DNA of 64,000 bases from the NCBI GenBank assembly GCA_006176705.1, contig QRFJ01000057.1:1393712-1457711 (forward strand), written 5' to 3'. Below, piece by piece: positions 1 to 12,800 of the stretch. The notes below the pieces were generated by a model, which was not told where the DNA came from, searched no databases, and saw nothing but the letters and a program-made list of their open reading frames with translations. Both the position numbers and the translations under genes were made by a program. Position 1 is the stretch's first letter, and each line of letters begins with the position of its first letter. The stretch comes from Cocos nucifera (Eukaryota; Streptophyta; Magnoliopsida; Arecales; Arecaceae).

Positions 1-2300
1 AAGAGTCCAGAAGATCATGAAAGGTATTTTAGGATAGTATTACACATACTGAGGGAGCAGAAGCTACATGCAAAGTTAAAGAAATTTCAGTTTTAGCTAA
101 AATGTATTTTCTTTCTCGGATACATAATCTCTAAAGAAGGTATATCGGTGGACCCAATGAAGGTAGAGGCTGGAAATAACCTACTAGTATAACAGAAGTT
201 CGTAGTTTTCGTAGATTAGTCAGATATTATAGGAGATTTGTAGAAGGATTCTCTTGCATAGCATTGCCTTTGACCCAGTTGACTCATAAAGGAATAAAAT
301 TTGAATGGACAGAAGAATGTGAAAAGAGTTTTCAAAAACTAAAAAAATGTTTAGTATTAGCTCCTATCCTTACCCTACCATCTAAGAAAGGAGGGTTTAC
401 TATTTTTAGTGAAGCCTCTCAAAAAGGGTTAGGATGTGTTCTTATGCAAAATAGAAAGATGGTAGTTTATGCATCAAGACAACTTAAACCATATGCGGAA
501 CTATCCAACTCATGATTTAGAGCTGGCAGCAATAGTCTTTACTATAAAAATATGGAGGCACTATTTGTATGGAGTATCATGTGAAGTTTTTACAAATCAT
601 AAGAGCCTCAAGTATATCTTCATCCAAAAGGAGTTGAATTTAAGACAAAGGCGATGGTTAAAGCTGATCAAGGATTATGATTTGACCATAAATTACCATC
701 CAAAAAAAGCAAATGTAGTGGTAGATGCTTTAAGCAGAAAGTCAGTGGATGGTATAGCAATGCTGATCACTTCTCAGAGGCATATTTTGTAGGATCTAGA
801 AAGATTGGATGTTGAGATATTACCACATAAATCTGAAGTCCCGTTCACTGTACTTAAGGTGCAACCCACCTTAATTAATAGAATCAAAGCGTCATAGATA
901 GATGATTTGGAACTTCGAAAGATCATAGATAAAATACAATCCAATATGATATCTAAATTCAAAATTCATGAGGATGGAATCTTAGGATTCAGCAATAGGT
1001 TATGTATTTCAAATAATGCAGAATTAAAAAAAAAATTATGATGAAAGCTCATAACTCTGCATATACAGTATATCCTGGAGGTATAAAAATGTACAAAGAT
1101 CTTAAAGAAAATTCCTGATGGAATGGTATGAAAAGAGAAATAGCTCAATATGTAGCTCAATATTTAACTTGTCAATGGGTGAAAGCTGAGCATCAAAAAT
1201 CTGCAGGACCACTGCAATCCCTTAAAATACTAGTTTGGAAATGGGAGTATATAACAATTGATTTTGTTACAGGATCACCAAGAACTCTACTAGGGTATGA
1301 TGCTATTTGGGTAATTATGGACTGATTGACCAAGTCAGCGCATTTCCTACCCATTAAAATCACATTTTCTTTGGAAAGGCTAGCTAAGTTGTACATAGAA
1401 GAAATTATGAGATTGCACAGAACTCCAGCATCCATTGTGTCAAACCGAGATACGAGATTTATTTCTCTTTTCTGGAAAAGCTTACATCAAGCCATGGAAA
1501 CTAAGCTGAAGTTCAGTACAGCCTTTCATCCTCAAATAGATGGATAATCAGAAAGAATAATTCAAACTTTAGAGGATATGTTGAGAGTATGTGTGATAGA
1601 CTTAAAAGAATCTTGGAATGAATATTTATCATTAGTGGAGTTCGCCTATAACAATAGTTATCAAGCTAGCATCCAGATGGCTTTCTTTGAAGCTTTGTAT
1701 GGAAGAAGATGTAGGACTCCTATATATTGGGATGATGTCGGTGAGAGAAGACTTTTAGGATAAAAAATTATTCAACAAATAGTAGATCAAATTCAGCTTA
1801 TCAAAAAGTAGATTCTTTCAGCTCAAAGTCCGTAGAAGAGTTATGCTGATAATAGAAGGAGAAAACTAGAATTTCAAGTGGGAGATCACGTATTCCTCAA
1901 AGTGTCTCCCACTAAAAAAGTGATGAGATTTGGAGTTTGCGGAAAGCTAAGTCCTAGATATGTGGGTCCCTTTGAGATCTTGAAAAAAGTTGAAATGGTT
2001 GTCTACCGTCTAGCCTTACCACCCTCTCTTATTGGAGTACACAATATTTTTCATATTTTTATGTTAAGAAAATATGTACCAAATCCTAGCCATGTGATGG
2101 AGTTCGGACCATTTTAACTCAGAGAAGATTTATCTTATGAGGAGCAGCCAATATGGATCGTTGATAGGAAAGGTCAAGTTTTGAGACGACATATTATTTC
2201 TTATGTCAAAATTCAATGGAGCAACCATACAGAACAAGAAGCTACCTGATAATTGGAAGAAAAGATGCGAGCCAAATACCCCCATCTATTTCTCGATCCA
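1..2300 (+). pseudogene. Decayed gypsy pol: RT end, RNase H, integrase, chromodomain-like tail
   Basis: Read across several frames, the region gives the end of RT (about 1-260), RNase H (about 264-760, with a VYASRQLKPYAE block and VVDALSRK at its end), an integrase core (about 1130-1700, with DFVTGSPRT and the GRRCRTP block) and a C-terminal segment (1878-2290). The last part carries GPFEILKKV, then VKIQWSNHTEQEAT and LEEKMRAKYPHLF, typical of the region around a chromovirus chromodomain. Stops break the frame repeatedly, for example in a Trp-Met-Asp stop at 1322-1324 and in DGstop at 1545-1547. No intact polyprotein is possible. Confidence 0.85.
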
Positions 2301-2333
2301 GGTATGTCAAATTTTGAGGATAAAATTTTTGTT

Positions 2334-2346
2334 AAGGAGGAAAGAA
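2334..2346 (+). other. Polypurine tract before the 3' LTR
   Basis: The purine run AAGGAGGAAAGAA lies directly before TGCGACAACC, where the 3' LTR starts. Position and composition match the plus-strand primer of gypsy elements. Confidence 0.65.
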
Positions 2347-3911
2347 TGCGACAACCAGTCCGTAAAAAAAAATAAAATAAAAAAGAGAGAGAGAGGATTT
2401 AGTTGGTTTTGGGTGTTTTGTTTGGATTGAACCCAATTCAATTGAATTTGGACCAAATAAATCCAAATTAAGAATTTATTTAAATTGAATCCGAATCAGA
2501 TTATGAAATTTATTAGTTATTTTAATTTTTTTTAGAATTAAAAATTAATTAAATTATTAAAAATACTAGAGCTTTCGATGTCGGAAGAGCATGGAATTTA
2601 GAGATCAAATTAAAAAGATCATAGAATTTTGGACCTGATCAACAGGTAAGTTTTCTTTTATCTCTAGATTATTTTTATGTATATGTACATATTTTAAAAT
2701 TAAATTTTTATATATAAATAATTAAAAATTATTAAATTTTAAAATTATGAATTTACTAATAAAAATTAATTTGAAAAAAATTGGATCAAGTATGATATTA
2801 TTATTACATGTTATAATTTTGAAAGAGAATATTTCTTGAAAATTGCATGATCTTTTCTTAAAATTATGTGGTATTTAAAAAGAAAATTATATCTGACTAC
2901 CGATACATGAAATTTTGAATGAAAATTACTTTCATTTCTCTTTGAAATATATAAAAATTGAGTTGATACTATAATAGAAATAAATATTTTATTTTTATTT
3001 ATTTATAAAAAATGGTTGAAATAAAAGCATAAGAAAAACTCTCTAGTTAGATTATGATTTGGGTCTAGCCAACGGGGCTGATCGTTGGCCATAAGTCAGA
3101 AACATGTTTCACTTAGGCCTAGCCAGTCGGGGCTGATCGCTGGCAGAGTTAATCCTTGTGGGCCTAGCCAGTGGGGCTGATCACTGGTAGCACACCGACG
3201 GTTCAGGTGTTTTTCATTTAGAACTAATCTTTTTGTCTTGTCACGGGGTGAATCGTGACCATGTGAACTAGAGCTAGTTTCCTTATGGGCCTAGCCAGTG
3301 GAGCTAATCACTGGTAGCACACCGACGATTCGGATGTTCTTCGTTCAAGGGCTAGTTTCTCTTGGGTCTTGTCACGGGGCTAATCATGGCCGTAGTCATC
3401 GAGGACTGAGAGAAAATTTTTTTTCTAATGGACATGACAAGATTTTAAATTAAAGATATCTTGATATATATATTATTACTTATTATATTTTTAAAAAAAA
3501 TATTTATGCTTGATTCTTCAGAGATTATTGGTAAATTTACTGAGCCCATAAAGCTTATATGTTTTTTTCTATTTATTTTTCAGATCCAGAAGATCTTGCT
3601 GGGCTGGGAACCGATCAATGAGGAGCTTAGTACTTAGGCAGATTATTTTCAGTTTATTTTCTTTCAAACAAAATTATTTCATAATTATTATTTGAAATCT
3701 TTATTTAGTTGATTAATATTATTGAAGATATTATTATTAATTTTATTTTTATTTAATATTAAAAAATTTATTTTTTACTACTATCTGAGTTGAATTGTGA
3801 TAATCAATTATTTAGTGAAAGATAGGCCTTGCATATTCGAGGGGATTAAACCCCAAGAATATGCGGCCATTTATCGGATGTCCGATTTGAGTTATCGGAT
3901 TGGGGTGTGAC
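2347..3911 (+). repeat. 3' LTR of the chromovirus
   Basis: It starts TGCGACA next to the polypurine tract and ends GTGTGACA, consistent with TG...CA ends. Length is about 1.57 kb. It is AT-rich apart from a G+C-richer block at 3061-3400 built of repeated stem-loops. The other LTR is not in the window, so both ends are inferred from the TG/CA rule and from the start of unrelated NPF sequence at 3912. Confidence 0.65.
3068..3390 (+). repeat. Array of six diverged stem-loop units inside the LTR
   Basis: Six short palindromic units with an 8-nt loop (GGGCTGAT or close) lie at 3068-3089, 3122-3144, 3168-3187, 3240-3259, 3295-3314 and 3371-3390. The stems differ but mostly stay paired: GCCAACG with CGTTGGC, GCCAG(T)CG with CGCTGGC, CCAGTG with CACTGG (twice), GTCACG with CGTGAC, and a last one with a mismatch. 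Units 3 and 5 are also followed by a shared tail (TAGCACACCGACG). Function is unknown. Confidence 0.75.
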
Positions 3912-4196
3912 AGGATTAGAGACCAAGATAGCTGCATGCACTCCGAAATTCCACCAATTGACGAAGGAGCTTCTGGCCTTGCATTCCCCCAGGTTATTCT
4001 CGTCGAACCGGTCTGCTCCGCATGCTTTAACACATGGTTTATGGCCGCCCTGCGCAAATGCAACTAAATATAGCGGAAAGTAGAAGACTTTTGCTTGGAA
4101 TTGAGGCTGGGGGCAAGCTCTAAGATCTGTCGTCTCATTGCATTCAGAAGGATTGATGGTTGGCAGCATGGAGGAGAGGGTCAGCATGCCTAATTC
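3912..4196 (-). pseudogene. NPF transporter exon 3 fragment, truncated by the chromovirus LTR
   Basis: The minus strand encodes LGMLTLSSMLPT followed by a PTR-signature block (FYFPLYLVAFAQGGHKPC, then GADRFDEN and SSFVNWWNFGV). It is a diverged copy of exon 3 of the transporter at 6815-15387. A splice acceptor (CTTCAG) lies at the same codon boundary as in the intact gene, so this is a DNA-level duplicate and not a processed copy. Similarity stops exactly at the LTR end. No matching exons 1-2 were seen in 4197-6814. Substitutions such as FGADQ to CGADR suggest decay. It is a broken partial duplicate; any remaining 3' part would lie left of the retroelement. Confidence 0.8.
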
Positions 4197-6814
4197 CTGA
4201 AGCTCTCTTTGTGAGTTCGTAGGAGTAGCCACTTGAATGTTTCATAATTGTCACCCTTGATGTATGTATAAACCTTTACTTCTTCTTTAAAAAAAGGTTC
4301 CGGTGACTAATGCGTCTCACCGATCTTCTTAATTTATTCCCAAAAATAAAAGAATGATAATTGAATCATGCACGTAAGATATATGCAATTTCATTATGAA
4401 ATATTTCACATCATTTTTGTGCGTGACGGTAATTGATATGGTTTCACGTGAGAGCGAAGATTTAGGTGCAACCAGGGTTGGACAAAAAAATACGGGTAAA
4501 TCCTGCAAGTTGCACTCGATTGGCTGGCCTCGTATTTGGCTCCGCTCTCTTTCAGAGAGATGGCTACTGCTCTAAAGCTTGAAAACGATTGAGGCCAGTG
4601 AGACGATACGGCGACTGCTGGTTGCGATTGACAGATGATTAGATGGTTTGTGTGTCAACTTTGGACTACTAAATTGCGAGGTTCGATTGCAATACAGACA
4701 TTCTTTTTTTTATTGTTTTCTCAAACGTTCCATACGTACGTATATGAGCATCCGAGTCAAATTGATGATTTTTAATTAATGGAATAGATTTCTTTTGACA
4801 AAGTGGCTTCTCTTGCCACGTCATTGCACAAAATTTGGATATCTCTCAACACCAAGTTTGGAGCAACTCCTACTCGAGCATAGCTTGTTTCAGACTACCA
4901 ATAGGTTGTCACTTTTTCTAATTCCTGCTTATAAAAGGGCATAGCGTTCGTTCTCCTTGATTCGAGTCCGACTCTAATAATAGAAGTAAGTGTTCTCTAT
5001 ATTATAAAATGGGAATTATTATTATTGTTGCCTGTGGAACAACGAGTTGCCAAAAGTTATTCCTGGAGAGTGCTATAGAGTGGTACAAAAAGTTCTCTTC
5101 AGTGCTTGAGCGGGTGGGAGGAACGGGGAGGACGGGAGGAGCGGGGAGGGAATAGAGTGGCGAGGAGCGGGAAGGGAATAGAGTGGCGTGGGTGAGTGTA
5201 AGAGTTTGTAAACCAAGTTAAAAGACGGTATTTATTTTATTTTTTTTTATTGGTTGCTGTTCGGTGTTCCATGTTGGATGTACATTATGAGATTATATGG
5301 TCTTTTCCCTCAAAAAGAGATTATATGGTCTTTATTTTTTTTATATTATAAAAGGACTAGTAGTTATGATGTTAGGTTTTTTTAATTAAAAAAGGAATAT
5401 TGCACGGCCGTCTTCTTCCTAAGAGGCCTCTACTATGTCTATGTGCTATGTTTTTTAATATTTGTGTGAGCAAATAATTAAATCAATATTGATAGGGTTA
5501 TAAAAAAAAAGTTTAAAAAAAAATTCATTTTTCTCAGAATTTTATCACGATCTTGATATATTGACATTCTCTCATTAACAGGCTTCTTCTATATTAGATT
5601 TTTTAATAGTATTTATTTTTGTATTGATTTTTTTATATTTTCTTTAATTACTTTCTTCTGACGAGCAATAGTAAAGTTCTTTACTTTTTGTTTATAAACT
5701 ATAGTCTCTTACTCTCACACATTTTGGATGAACTATATATGTTATAAATTATAGTATCTTACTCTCACAATCTAGATTATGTTTTTTTTCTTGCACCTTG
5801 TTTTACTCTAATCTTTTGTGTAAATATCTCCTTGTACCTCGTTTTACTCCACTCTCTTTTGTATAAATATTTTTAGCAATAAAAGCCAAGTGGCAGATTT
5901 TCTGCTTTCCTTTCATTCAAAAGAAAAAATGCCATGCTAGTTTTATTTTCCACTATTTTTCTATTATTTTGTTCAACTATTACTGGGATTGTAACAATTT
6001 TCATAACTCACTCTCCCATGCTACTACATGTGATAAATGTCCATGCTTATGTAATCCATGGATGAATTTTTTTGCATGCAGTGACTACCATGCATATATT
6101 AATTAAACAATCATAAAATAGGTTCAACTTATGATCTATGACCTTGTTAGAAAGCTCAGATAAACCATCCACTGAATAAAAGCCTTTTGCAGCAGATGAT
6201 GAGGGAGGGGCAATGCAATAGAAGAAGGGTCTCCAAGGACTTGGGAAACGGTCGATCCGGCAAATCACCAAATTAATAGGATACCATGTTCCTTTTGACA
6301 GCAGATTTTCCTTAACCAGATTGGTATGACTGAAAGTTCTCCATTACGATTAAATTCTTCCTCCCCTTTGCAGAACTCCTCAAACTATCGCTTTGTAGCC
6401 GCATATGGTTTAGACTTCTATATCAAATCACAAGATAAGTTGCTCCAGGAACTAAACATCACGGAAGATCACATTTAAACAACAAAAAATTTGAAAACTT
6501 CATGCTTCTACGTACCATGAGTGCATGCAAACAAGTGTATCTGACCTTGAGATAAAGTTCTAATATTTTCCACAATCCAGCAATCAGGGACTACGATTTG
6601 TGAGGCAGTCCACCAGTACGTCTTTTTAGCTGAGTCTCCTGGTACTACCTTTTTCTGATACATAAATTTCTCTACCTACTTGCCTTTTAAAACCTGTTCG
6701 CAAATGCAACAAAGAATACATAATGTACCACGTGACCATAGAAGCTCAAAATTGATGCGTGCGTAGAAGAGAAGATTAATTTTATCACAGAAGTGCACCA
6801 CAAACAGCAAAGCT
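4197..6814. other. Intergenic, no gene recognised
   Basis: Mostly AT-rich, low-complexity DNA between the broken NPF exon and the 3' end of the intact NPF gene. It contains a G-rich patch at about 5108-5190 with a 26-bp tandem duplication (5136-5161 and 5162-5187). A minus-strand open frame at 6047-6271 matches no family I know. The part next to 6815 should include the transporter 3' UTR. Confidence 0.6.
5136..5187 (+). repeat. 26-bp tandem duplication, G-rich
   Basis: Two units, each beginning GAGGAGCGGG and ending AATAGAGTGGC, lie head to tail with one difference (G against A). Runs of three to four G continue to the left as far as 5110. Confidence 0.85.
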
Positions 6815-9800
6815 TTACGTCATGACAGTTATTTTCCTCTTGTAGACATAGGATCTTGCAAAGTAGACGTAGATGATGAATTCTATAGCACTGACACCAG
6901 CAAGGAGCCAATAGAAGTAATCAAGATGCGCACGATTTAGGTTGTCAGAGAACCAGCTCTCGCCTCTCTTTCTCGTCACCTTTTCTATCACTGAGACGAG
7001 AAAACCACTAGCAAAGTTACCAATTCCAAGGATGCTGAGGAAAAGAGCAAGCCCCAGGCTTCTCAATGTGGCGGGCACTTGATCATAGAAGAATTCTTGC
7101 AAACCGGCAACTGTTAACACAGTCGTCATCCCATACATAACATACTCAGGAATCATCCATGAAATGCTCATAGGAATGGTAGCATTGGGCTGATCAACCA
7201 GCCCAAAATCTCTAGCAGTTTTGAGCCTCTTCATCTCTATCAGAGCTGCTGCCACTGTTGTAATCGTTGAAAGGGCCAAACCCGTGCCAATTCTTTGAAG
7301 CATTGTGATGCCTGATATCTTCCCAGTATATTTTCTAGCAATTGGTAAAACGACACGATCATAGATTGGAACAAAGGCAACACTGGAGAGACCAATGAAG
7401 CCCTGCAGCGCTGCAGGTGGTACTTGGAAGCTTGTTCCTATCGTCCTATCCAAGGTGCTAGCTTGCTTGGTAAAAAATGTCGACGACTGACAGAGAACAA
7501 CAGAATAAAATAAGCAGCTTGCCCAAATAGGGAACAACCGTAGCAAACCTTTCACTTCCTCCACTTCACTGTCCTCATTTACACTCTCTTCATTAGAACC
7601 ATGAGAAAACCTATCAACAAGATCATAACTTATCCGTTAGAATGAGCAAAATGCATCCAAGCTCAGAAAATTTATATTAACGGCTTAGGCTATGAGGTGG
7701 ACATTTGATCAGATTTTCTTGAAGAAAAAGAATAATGAGTGCATTTTTACTTGGATCTATGGGCTGCATGTGCAAGTAATGCCTCTCTTGCTTCATCTTT
7801 AGATGTATGAAGTGGAAGTGATTGCTGACTGCTAATCGATGTGATGCAAGCTTCAAAGATTGCGGTGAAGGGATTTCTGTGTTCTAATCGATGGCGACGG
7901 TATGTTCTTGACCCTGTCAAGAAAATAACAAGAGCAATCGCCATGGCAATGCCGGAAATTCCAAAGGCAAGAGCCCAACCAATGTTGTCTTGGACATAAT
8001 TCAACATGAACATGGCAAAATTCGATCCACCACACGTCGCAAAGTACCACCAATTGAAGAAGGAGCTTTTATCTTTGCATTCCTCTGGTTCGTTCTCGTC
8101 GAACTGATCGGCTCCGAATGCCACTGCACAAGGTGTCTGGCCACCTTGTGCGAGAGCAACCACATAAAGGGAGAAGTAGAAGGCGATGACATGGAACCGA
8201 GCTGGTGGGCAAGGTGTGGAATCCTTGGCGCCATTGCAATTGGGAGGGAAGAGAGTAGGCAGCATGGCGGACAGGGTCAGCATGCTTAATCCCTGAGTTC
8301 CACTCAATTTGAGTCAATAAAAGCAGTAGTCAATACTTAAACATGGATGTTGTAGATTTCATGTGATTCTCCTCAAACACATCTTTAGGTTGTTTAGGAT
8401 AATTCTAACCTAGGTTTGCATTTTTATTTTATTTTTTTGAGGTAAAGGAGGCCTGGAAAGACACCTGGCTTTTATTGATTAAGTATGTACAAAAAGAGGA
8501 GAAGAAAATCAAAATACAAACAGCAAAAAACCCAAGTACCAATAGCACTCACACTCTCCTCTATGACTATAAGGCTAACAATAGGGTTAAGAAGTGCTAG
8601 AAGCAGGACCAATAACAGTACATGATAAGGACATGCTTTGCACAAGTAGGATCAAACACCTCCAAAGGTTTTCGTGTTTGTCTCGATCCTTGATGGAACA
8701 AAGATACTGCCAACTGAAGAATAGATGAAGAATTCTCTAGAGAGTAGTGAAAATAGAGCTTGGTCTTTTAAGAAAAACTCTTCTATTTTTCTCTTTCCAA
8801 ACTTTCCAACACAATGCCGCCATCAATTGTTCAGCTATCTTTCTCTGAAAAATAGAAAATTTATTCACTCTCCACTTCAACCAAAGATCCCTAAGTGTAG
8901 CAGGCCACCCGGAGATTTTCAATTGAGATTTGATTGCGTACCAAATAGACCGAGTGAAAGAACACTTCAGCAATAAATGCGAAATAGTTTTAGATGATGC
9001 GCCACAAAGAAAATAGCCCATATTAGTTGGCCATCCTTTCTTAGCAAGCACTTCTTCTGTGAGCACCTTATTCTTCAATGCAAGCTACAAAAATACTTTA
9101 ACTTTGTCTGGAATACATGCTCTGCAAACAACCTTGTAGAAAGGCCAGATGATTCCACCATTATTTAAAAAATCATTAAAAGACTTCACAGAGAAGACAT
9201 CACTTTGGGTGAGCTTCTAAGATGGGGTATCGCAAACTCTTGAGGGATGAATCAAAGATAGAATACTACACAATGCTTGAAACTGATTTTGCTGGTCTCT
9301 ATCCAGTGGCCTCCTTAATGAAATTCTCCACCTCATGCATTGCCACAATCATTGGGAGGCTACAGAGCAGTTTTTTTTTAGAGCCATTGGATAAAGTTCT
9401 TCAAAAAGAAGACAAAGGAGAATATTACCTAGCCAAACATCTTTCCAAAATCGAATATTAGTTTTATTTCCCAACTTGAATGAAAGGCAATTCCAAAAAG
9501 CCTCCAAATTTTTATTAATACCCTTCTAAACTGAAGAAAAACAATTAAAGCATTTTCTTACTCTGAATCCAATTTTTTCTCTATAGTAGTAAGCATCCTT
9601 GACTTGCTTGACTCAAGGCGATTTGACATTGATAGTGAACTTCCAAACCCACTTAGCTAGAAGAGCCAAATTCATCTACTCAAGATTACTTATCCCCAAG
9701 CCATCTTGCGCTCTAGATTTACACACTACATCCCAATTTACAAGACAGTTAAAATCACTCACCTTGTCAAATCCTTTCCAAAGAAATGCTCTTTGCATCT

Positions 9801-12800
9801 TGTTAATTGTATGGAGCACCCATTTAGAAAATTTAAGGATTGGCATATAATAGGAGGGAAGAGAGCTCAAAATAGAAGAGTATCATCGGCAAAATGAAGG
9901 CTCTTAATGCTCTAAAAGACCTTTGACAGACCAATTCCCTCAATCAACCCTATTGCACCTATTTGATGAAGCAGTCTAGAAAGCACATCAGTAGCGAGAA
10001 TAAATAAAGCTGGGGATAGAGGATCTCCTTATCGGAGGCCTCTTCTGCATCGAATCTAATTACTTGATTTGCCATTGACAAGAAGTGCCACAAAAGCAGA
10101 AGACAGCAGGCACCGGATCCAAGAAATCCATCTTTGAGGAAAGCCACGAGCAAGGAGAACATCGAGCAAGAAATTCCAAGACAAGCAGTCAAAGGCCTTC
10201 TCAAAGTCCAGCTTGCACACAATCCCTTTCTGCCATGTCTTTCTACATTGAACAATCAATTCGTGGGCATTCAAAAAATTCTCAACTATAGATCTACCCT
10301 TAATAAAAGCAGATTAAGAGACATCAACAAGTTGAAAAAGAAGAGGAGCCAATCGATCAACCAGAACTTTGGATATAATCTTGTAAATATAATTAAGAAG
10401 ACTAATAGGCCGCAAATCACGAGCAGTGAGTGCTCCTTATTTCTTAGGGATGAGGGCAATATAAGCAAAATTCAGACAGAAAAGCTCCAGAGAATCTTTA
10501 TGAAATTTATTTAGGAGGACCATTACATCTTCACCAATAGTATTCCAAAATTTCTTGAAGAAAGTAAAAGTGAATCCATCGGGGCCCGACGCTTTGAGAC
10601 TACCACAAGAGAACACCACATTCTTGACTTCCTCCATTAAAAAATCCTTGACAAGGTCTCTCAAGTCCACCATAGGATCACCATAGAGAAGGTGCCAATT
10701 GATCTTAATTAAAGAATTAACACTTTGCCTAAATAGTTGCTTAAAGAATCCATGAAGCTTAGAGAAAATGATATCTTGATCAAGAATCTCCACCCCATCA
10801 TCCAGAAGGGAAATGATCTGATTTCTTCTCTTCCTGCTCGAGGCAATTTTATGAAAAAAGGAAGTGTTGCAATCTCCTTCTTTAAGCCATGTAATTTTAG
10901 ATCTTTGCTTCCAATAAAGTTCCTCCTTAAGATAAATGTCCTCCAATGATTGTTTAAGTATTCTTCTAGTCTCAAACTCTAAATATGAGAGGTCTATGCT
11001 TTCTTCCTTTTTATCAAGAATGCAAATATCATGGAGAAGCTTGGATTTCACCTCCCTAGACGAGTTTCTTTTGGATTTAGACCAAATTTTCAAAGCCATT
11101 CTGACTCTTTTAAGATTCTGGACCCAAGCAGCAGCAGGATTCGAAGACTCTCGAATGCTTATCCATGAGCCAAGAACAACCCCATCCAAATCCACCTCCT
11201 TGGTCCACCAGGCCTCAAAATGGAAGATATGGTGTTGAGAAAAATTAAGGGAGCAGTACAATGCAATAGGGATGTGATAAGAGGAAGTACTGAGAAGAGA
11301 TAGCTGAGTTGATGTAGGAAACAAGGATTCCCATTCTAAAGAGAGTAGAAATCTATCAAGACGAGCCAAGGAGGGATGCTCTCTGCCATTAGACCAAGTG
11401 AAATCTCTACCTTTGAGGTCTAGATCCATCAACTCTAAAGAAGCAATGAACTCAAGAAAGGCAAGATTATCTCTGATACTCTGTGGGTTACCTCTTCTAT
11501 TTTCAACAGCTTTAGTAAAATTAAAATCACCCCTTAGCAACCATGGATCCGAAAAAGCATTGCGGATAGAAGTCAGCTCCTCAAAGAAATTTTTCCATTG
11601 AGCTCTATCATTAGGCCCATAAACAGCAGTAATTGAGAGATTAGTCTTCAGGTTAGGACAATATAAAACAATTGTTGAGGAGAAGCTTTTCGAACAGGAG
11701 GCTCTAAGAAGAAAAAAATTGGTGTTCCATCCCATCAAAATGCCCCCAGATGAGCCTACAGAGTCCATAACAAACCATTCATCTATTCTTGACCCACCTA
11801 GGAACCGAAGGAAATGCCTAGAGGGGGAGGCAATTTTGGACTCTTGAAGAAGAACAATATCGCATCTAGAAGAAGAGATTAAGTCTCTGATAGCCCTCCT
11901 TTTAGCTGGGGCACCAACGCCCCTGACATTCCAAGAAACAATCAACATTAATAGAAAAGTATAAACCTCACGTCACTTTGTCCCTCTAATTTAGACATAA
12001 TTAGGTAGCTGTAACCGAAGCCTTCTCCCTTTCCAGCTCCAAGAGGGTGCTGACCACTTCTTTGGCAATATCCTCAGAGAATGAGAAGCCATAAGCACGT
12101 CCCCAATCCAAGAGCAGTTGGTGAGGCAAGGCGCTCAAAGGTCTACCAGGCTCCTGCTGCATATCCTTCGAGCTTCCTTTCTTTTTTTGTCGAGGAGGGA
12201 GAAGCTTAAGGGTGGCCTCCTTCACAGAGCCAATGGCCTTGGATCTAGAGGGTTTGCTTGTGCACAGCATTGACTGCAGGACAAGCTTGGTCTCCCGGAT
12301 TAAAGGTTAACTGGGCTGAGTTTCCATCGATGGTTCAGACTGCTGAGGAGGTAAGGCGACCCCGTGGGAAGTCTCAGGTTGGCAAGGGTCCGGGCTTAAA
12401 TGGTTAAGGTCCAAACATTTATAAGAATGGGCCTCCGAAGCCTCCAGCTCAAAAGAGATCAAGTCCCCATCTGCAGCTACCTTTTCGATATCTGCAGCCC
12501 CACGCGAAGAATTTGAATAGGACGTTGTTGAGACCCAGTTCATTTCACCCGATTGCCTTGAGCCGGAGGTGGTTTGGCCCGGTTCATCCACCATCTGAAA
12601 ACCAGTAGCTCTCGTTGCCGGAGTTTCAGATGGCGACAGTGTCGCCTGCTTTCCCATGTCATGAGCCACCATCTGAGCACCATCGACCTTCAGAAGCAAA
12701 TTATCCTTAGGGGCGTCGCCACCCTTGACTGAAGCAGGGTGGTGGGAGGAAGAGGGGCCAAATGGATCCTGCGTAGGGGGGCTTGGCACTTGATGCAGGG

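Larger units (their letters stand above)
1..3911 (+). mobile_element. Ty3/gypsy chromovirus, 3' part (5' end outside window)
   Basis: The window opens inside the reverse transcriptase of a gypsy element and continues through RNase H, integrase, a chromodomain-like tail, a polypurine tract and one LTR. This order (RT, RH, INT, chromodomain, PPT, LTR) is that of plant chromoviruses, most like the Tekay/Del group. The 5' LTR, gag and protease would lie left of the window. Many stops and frame changes show it is dead. The right LTR end (GTGTGACA at 3904-3911) abuts a broken NPF exon, so the element probably inserted into a transporter gene copy. Confidence 0.85.

Noticed and set aside
6047..6271. 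74-codon minus-strand ORF downstream of the NPF gene
   Set aside because: Some coding look, but no known family, no splice partner and no supporting context.
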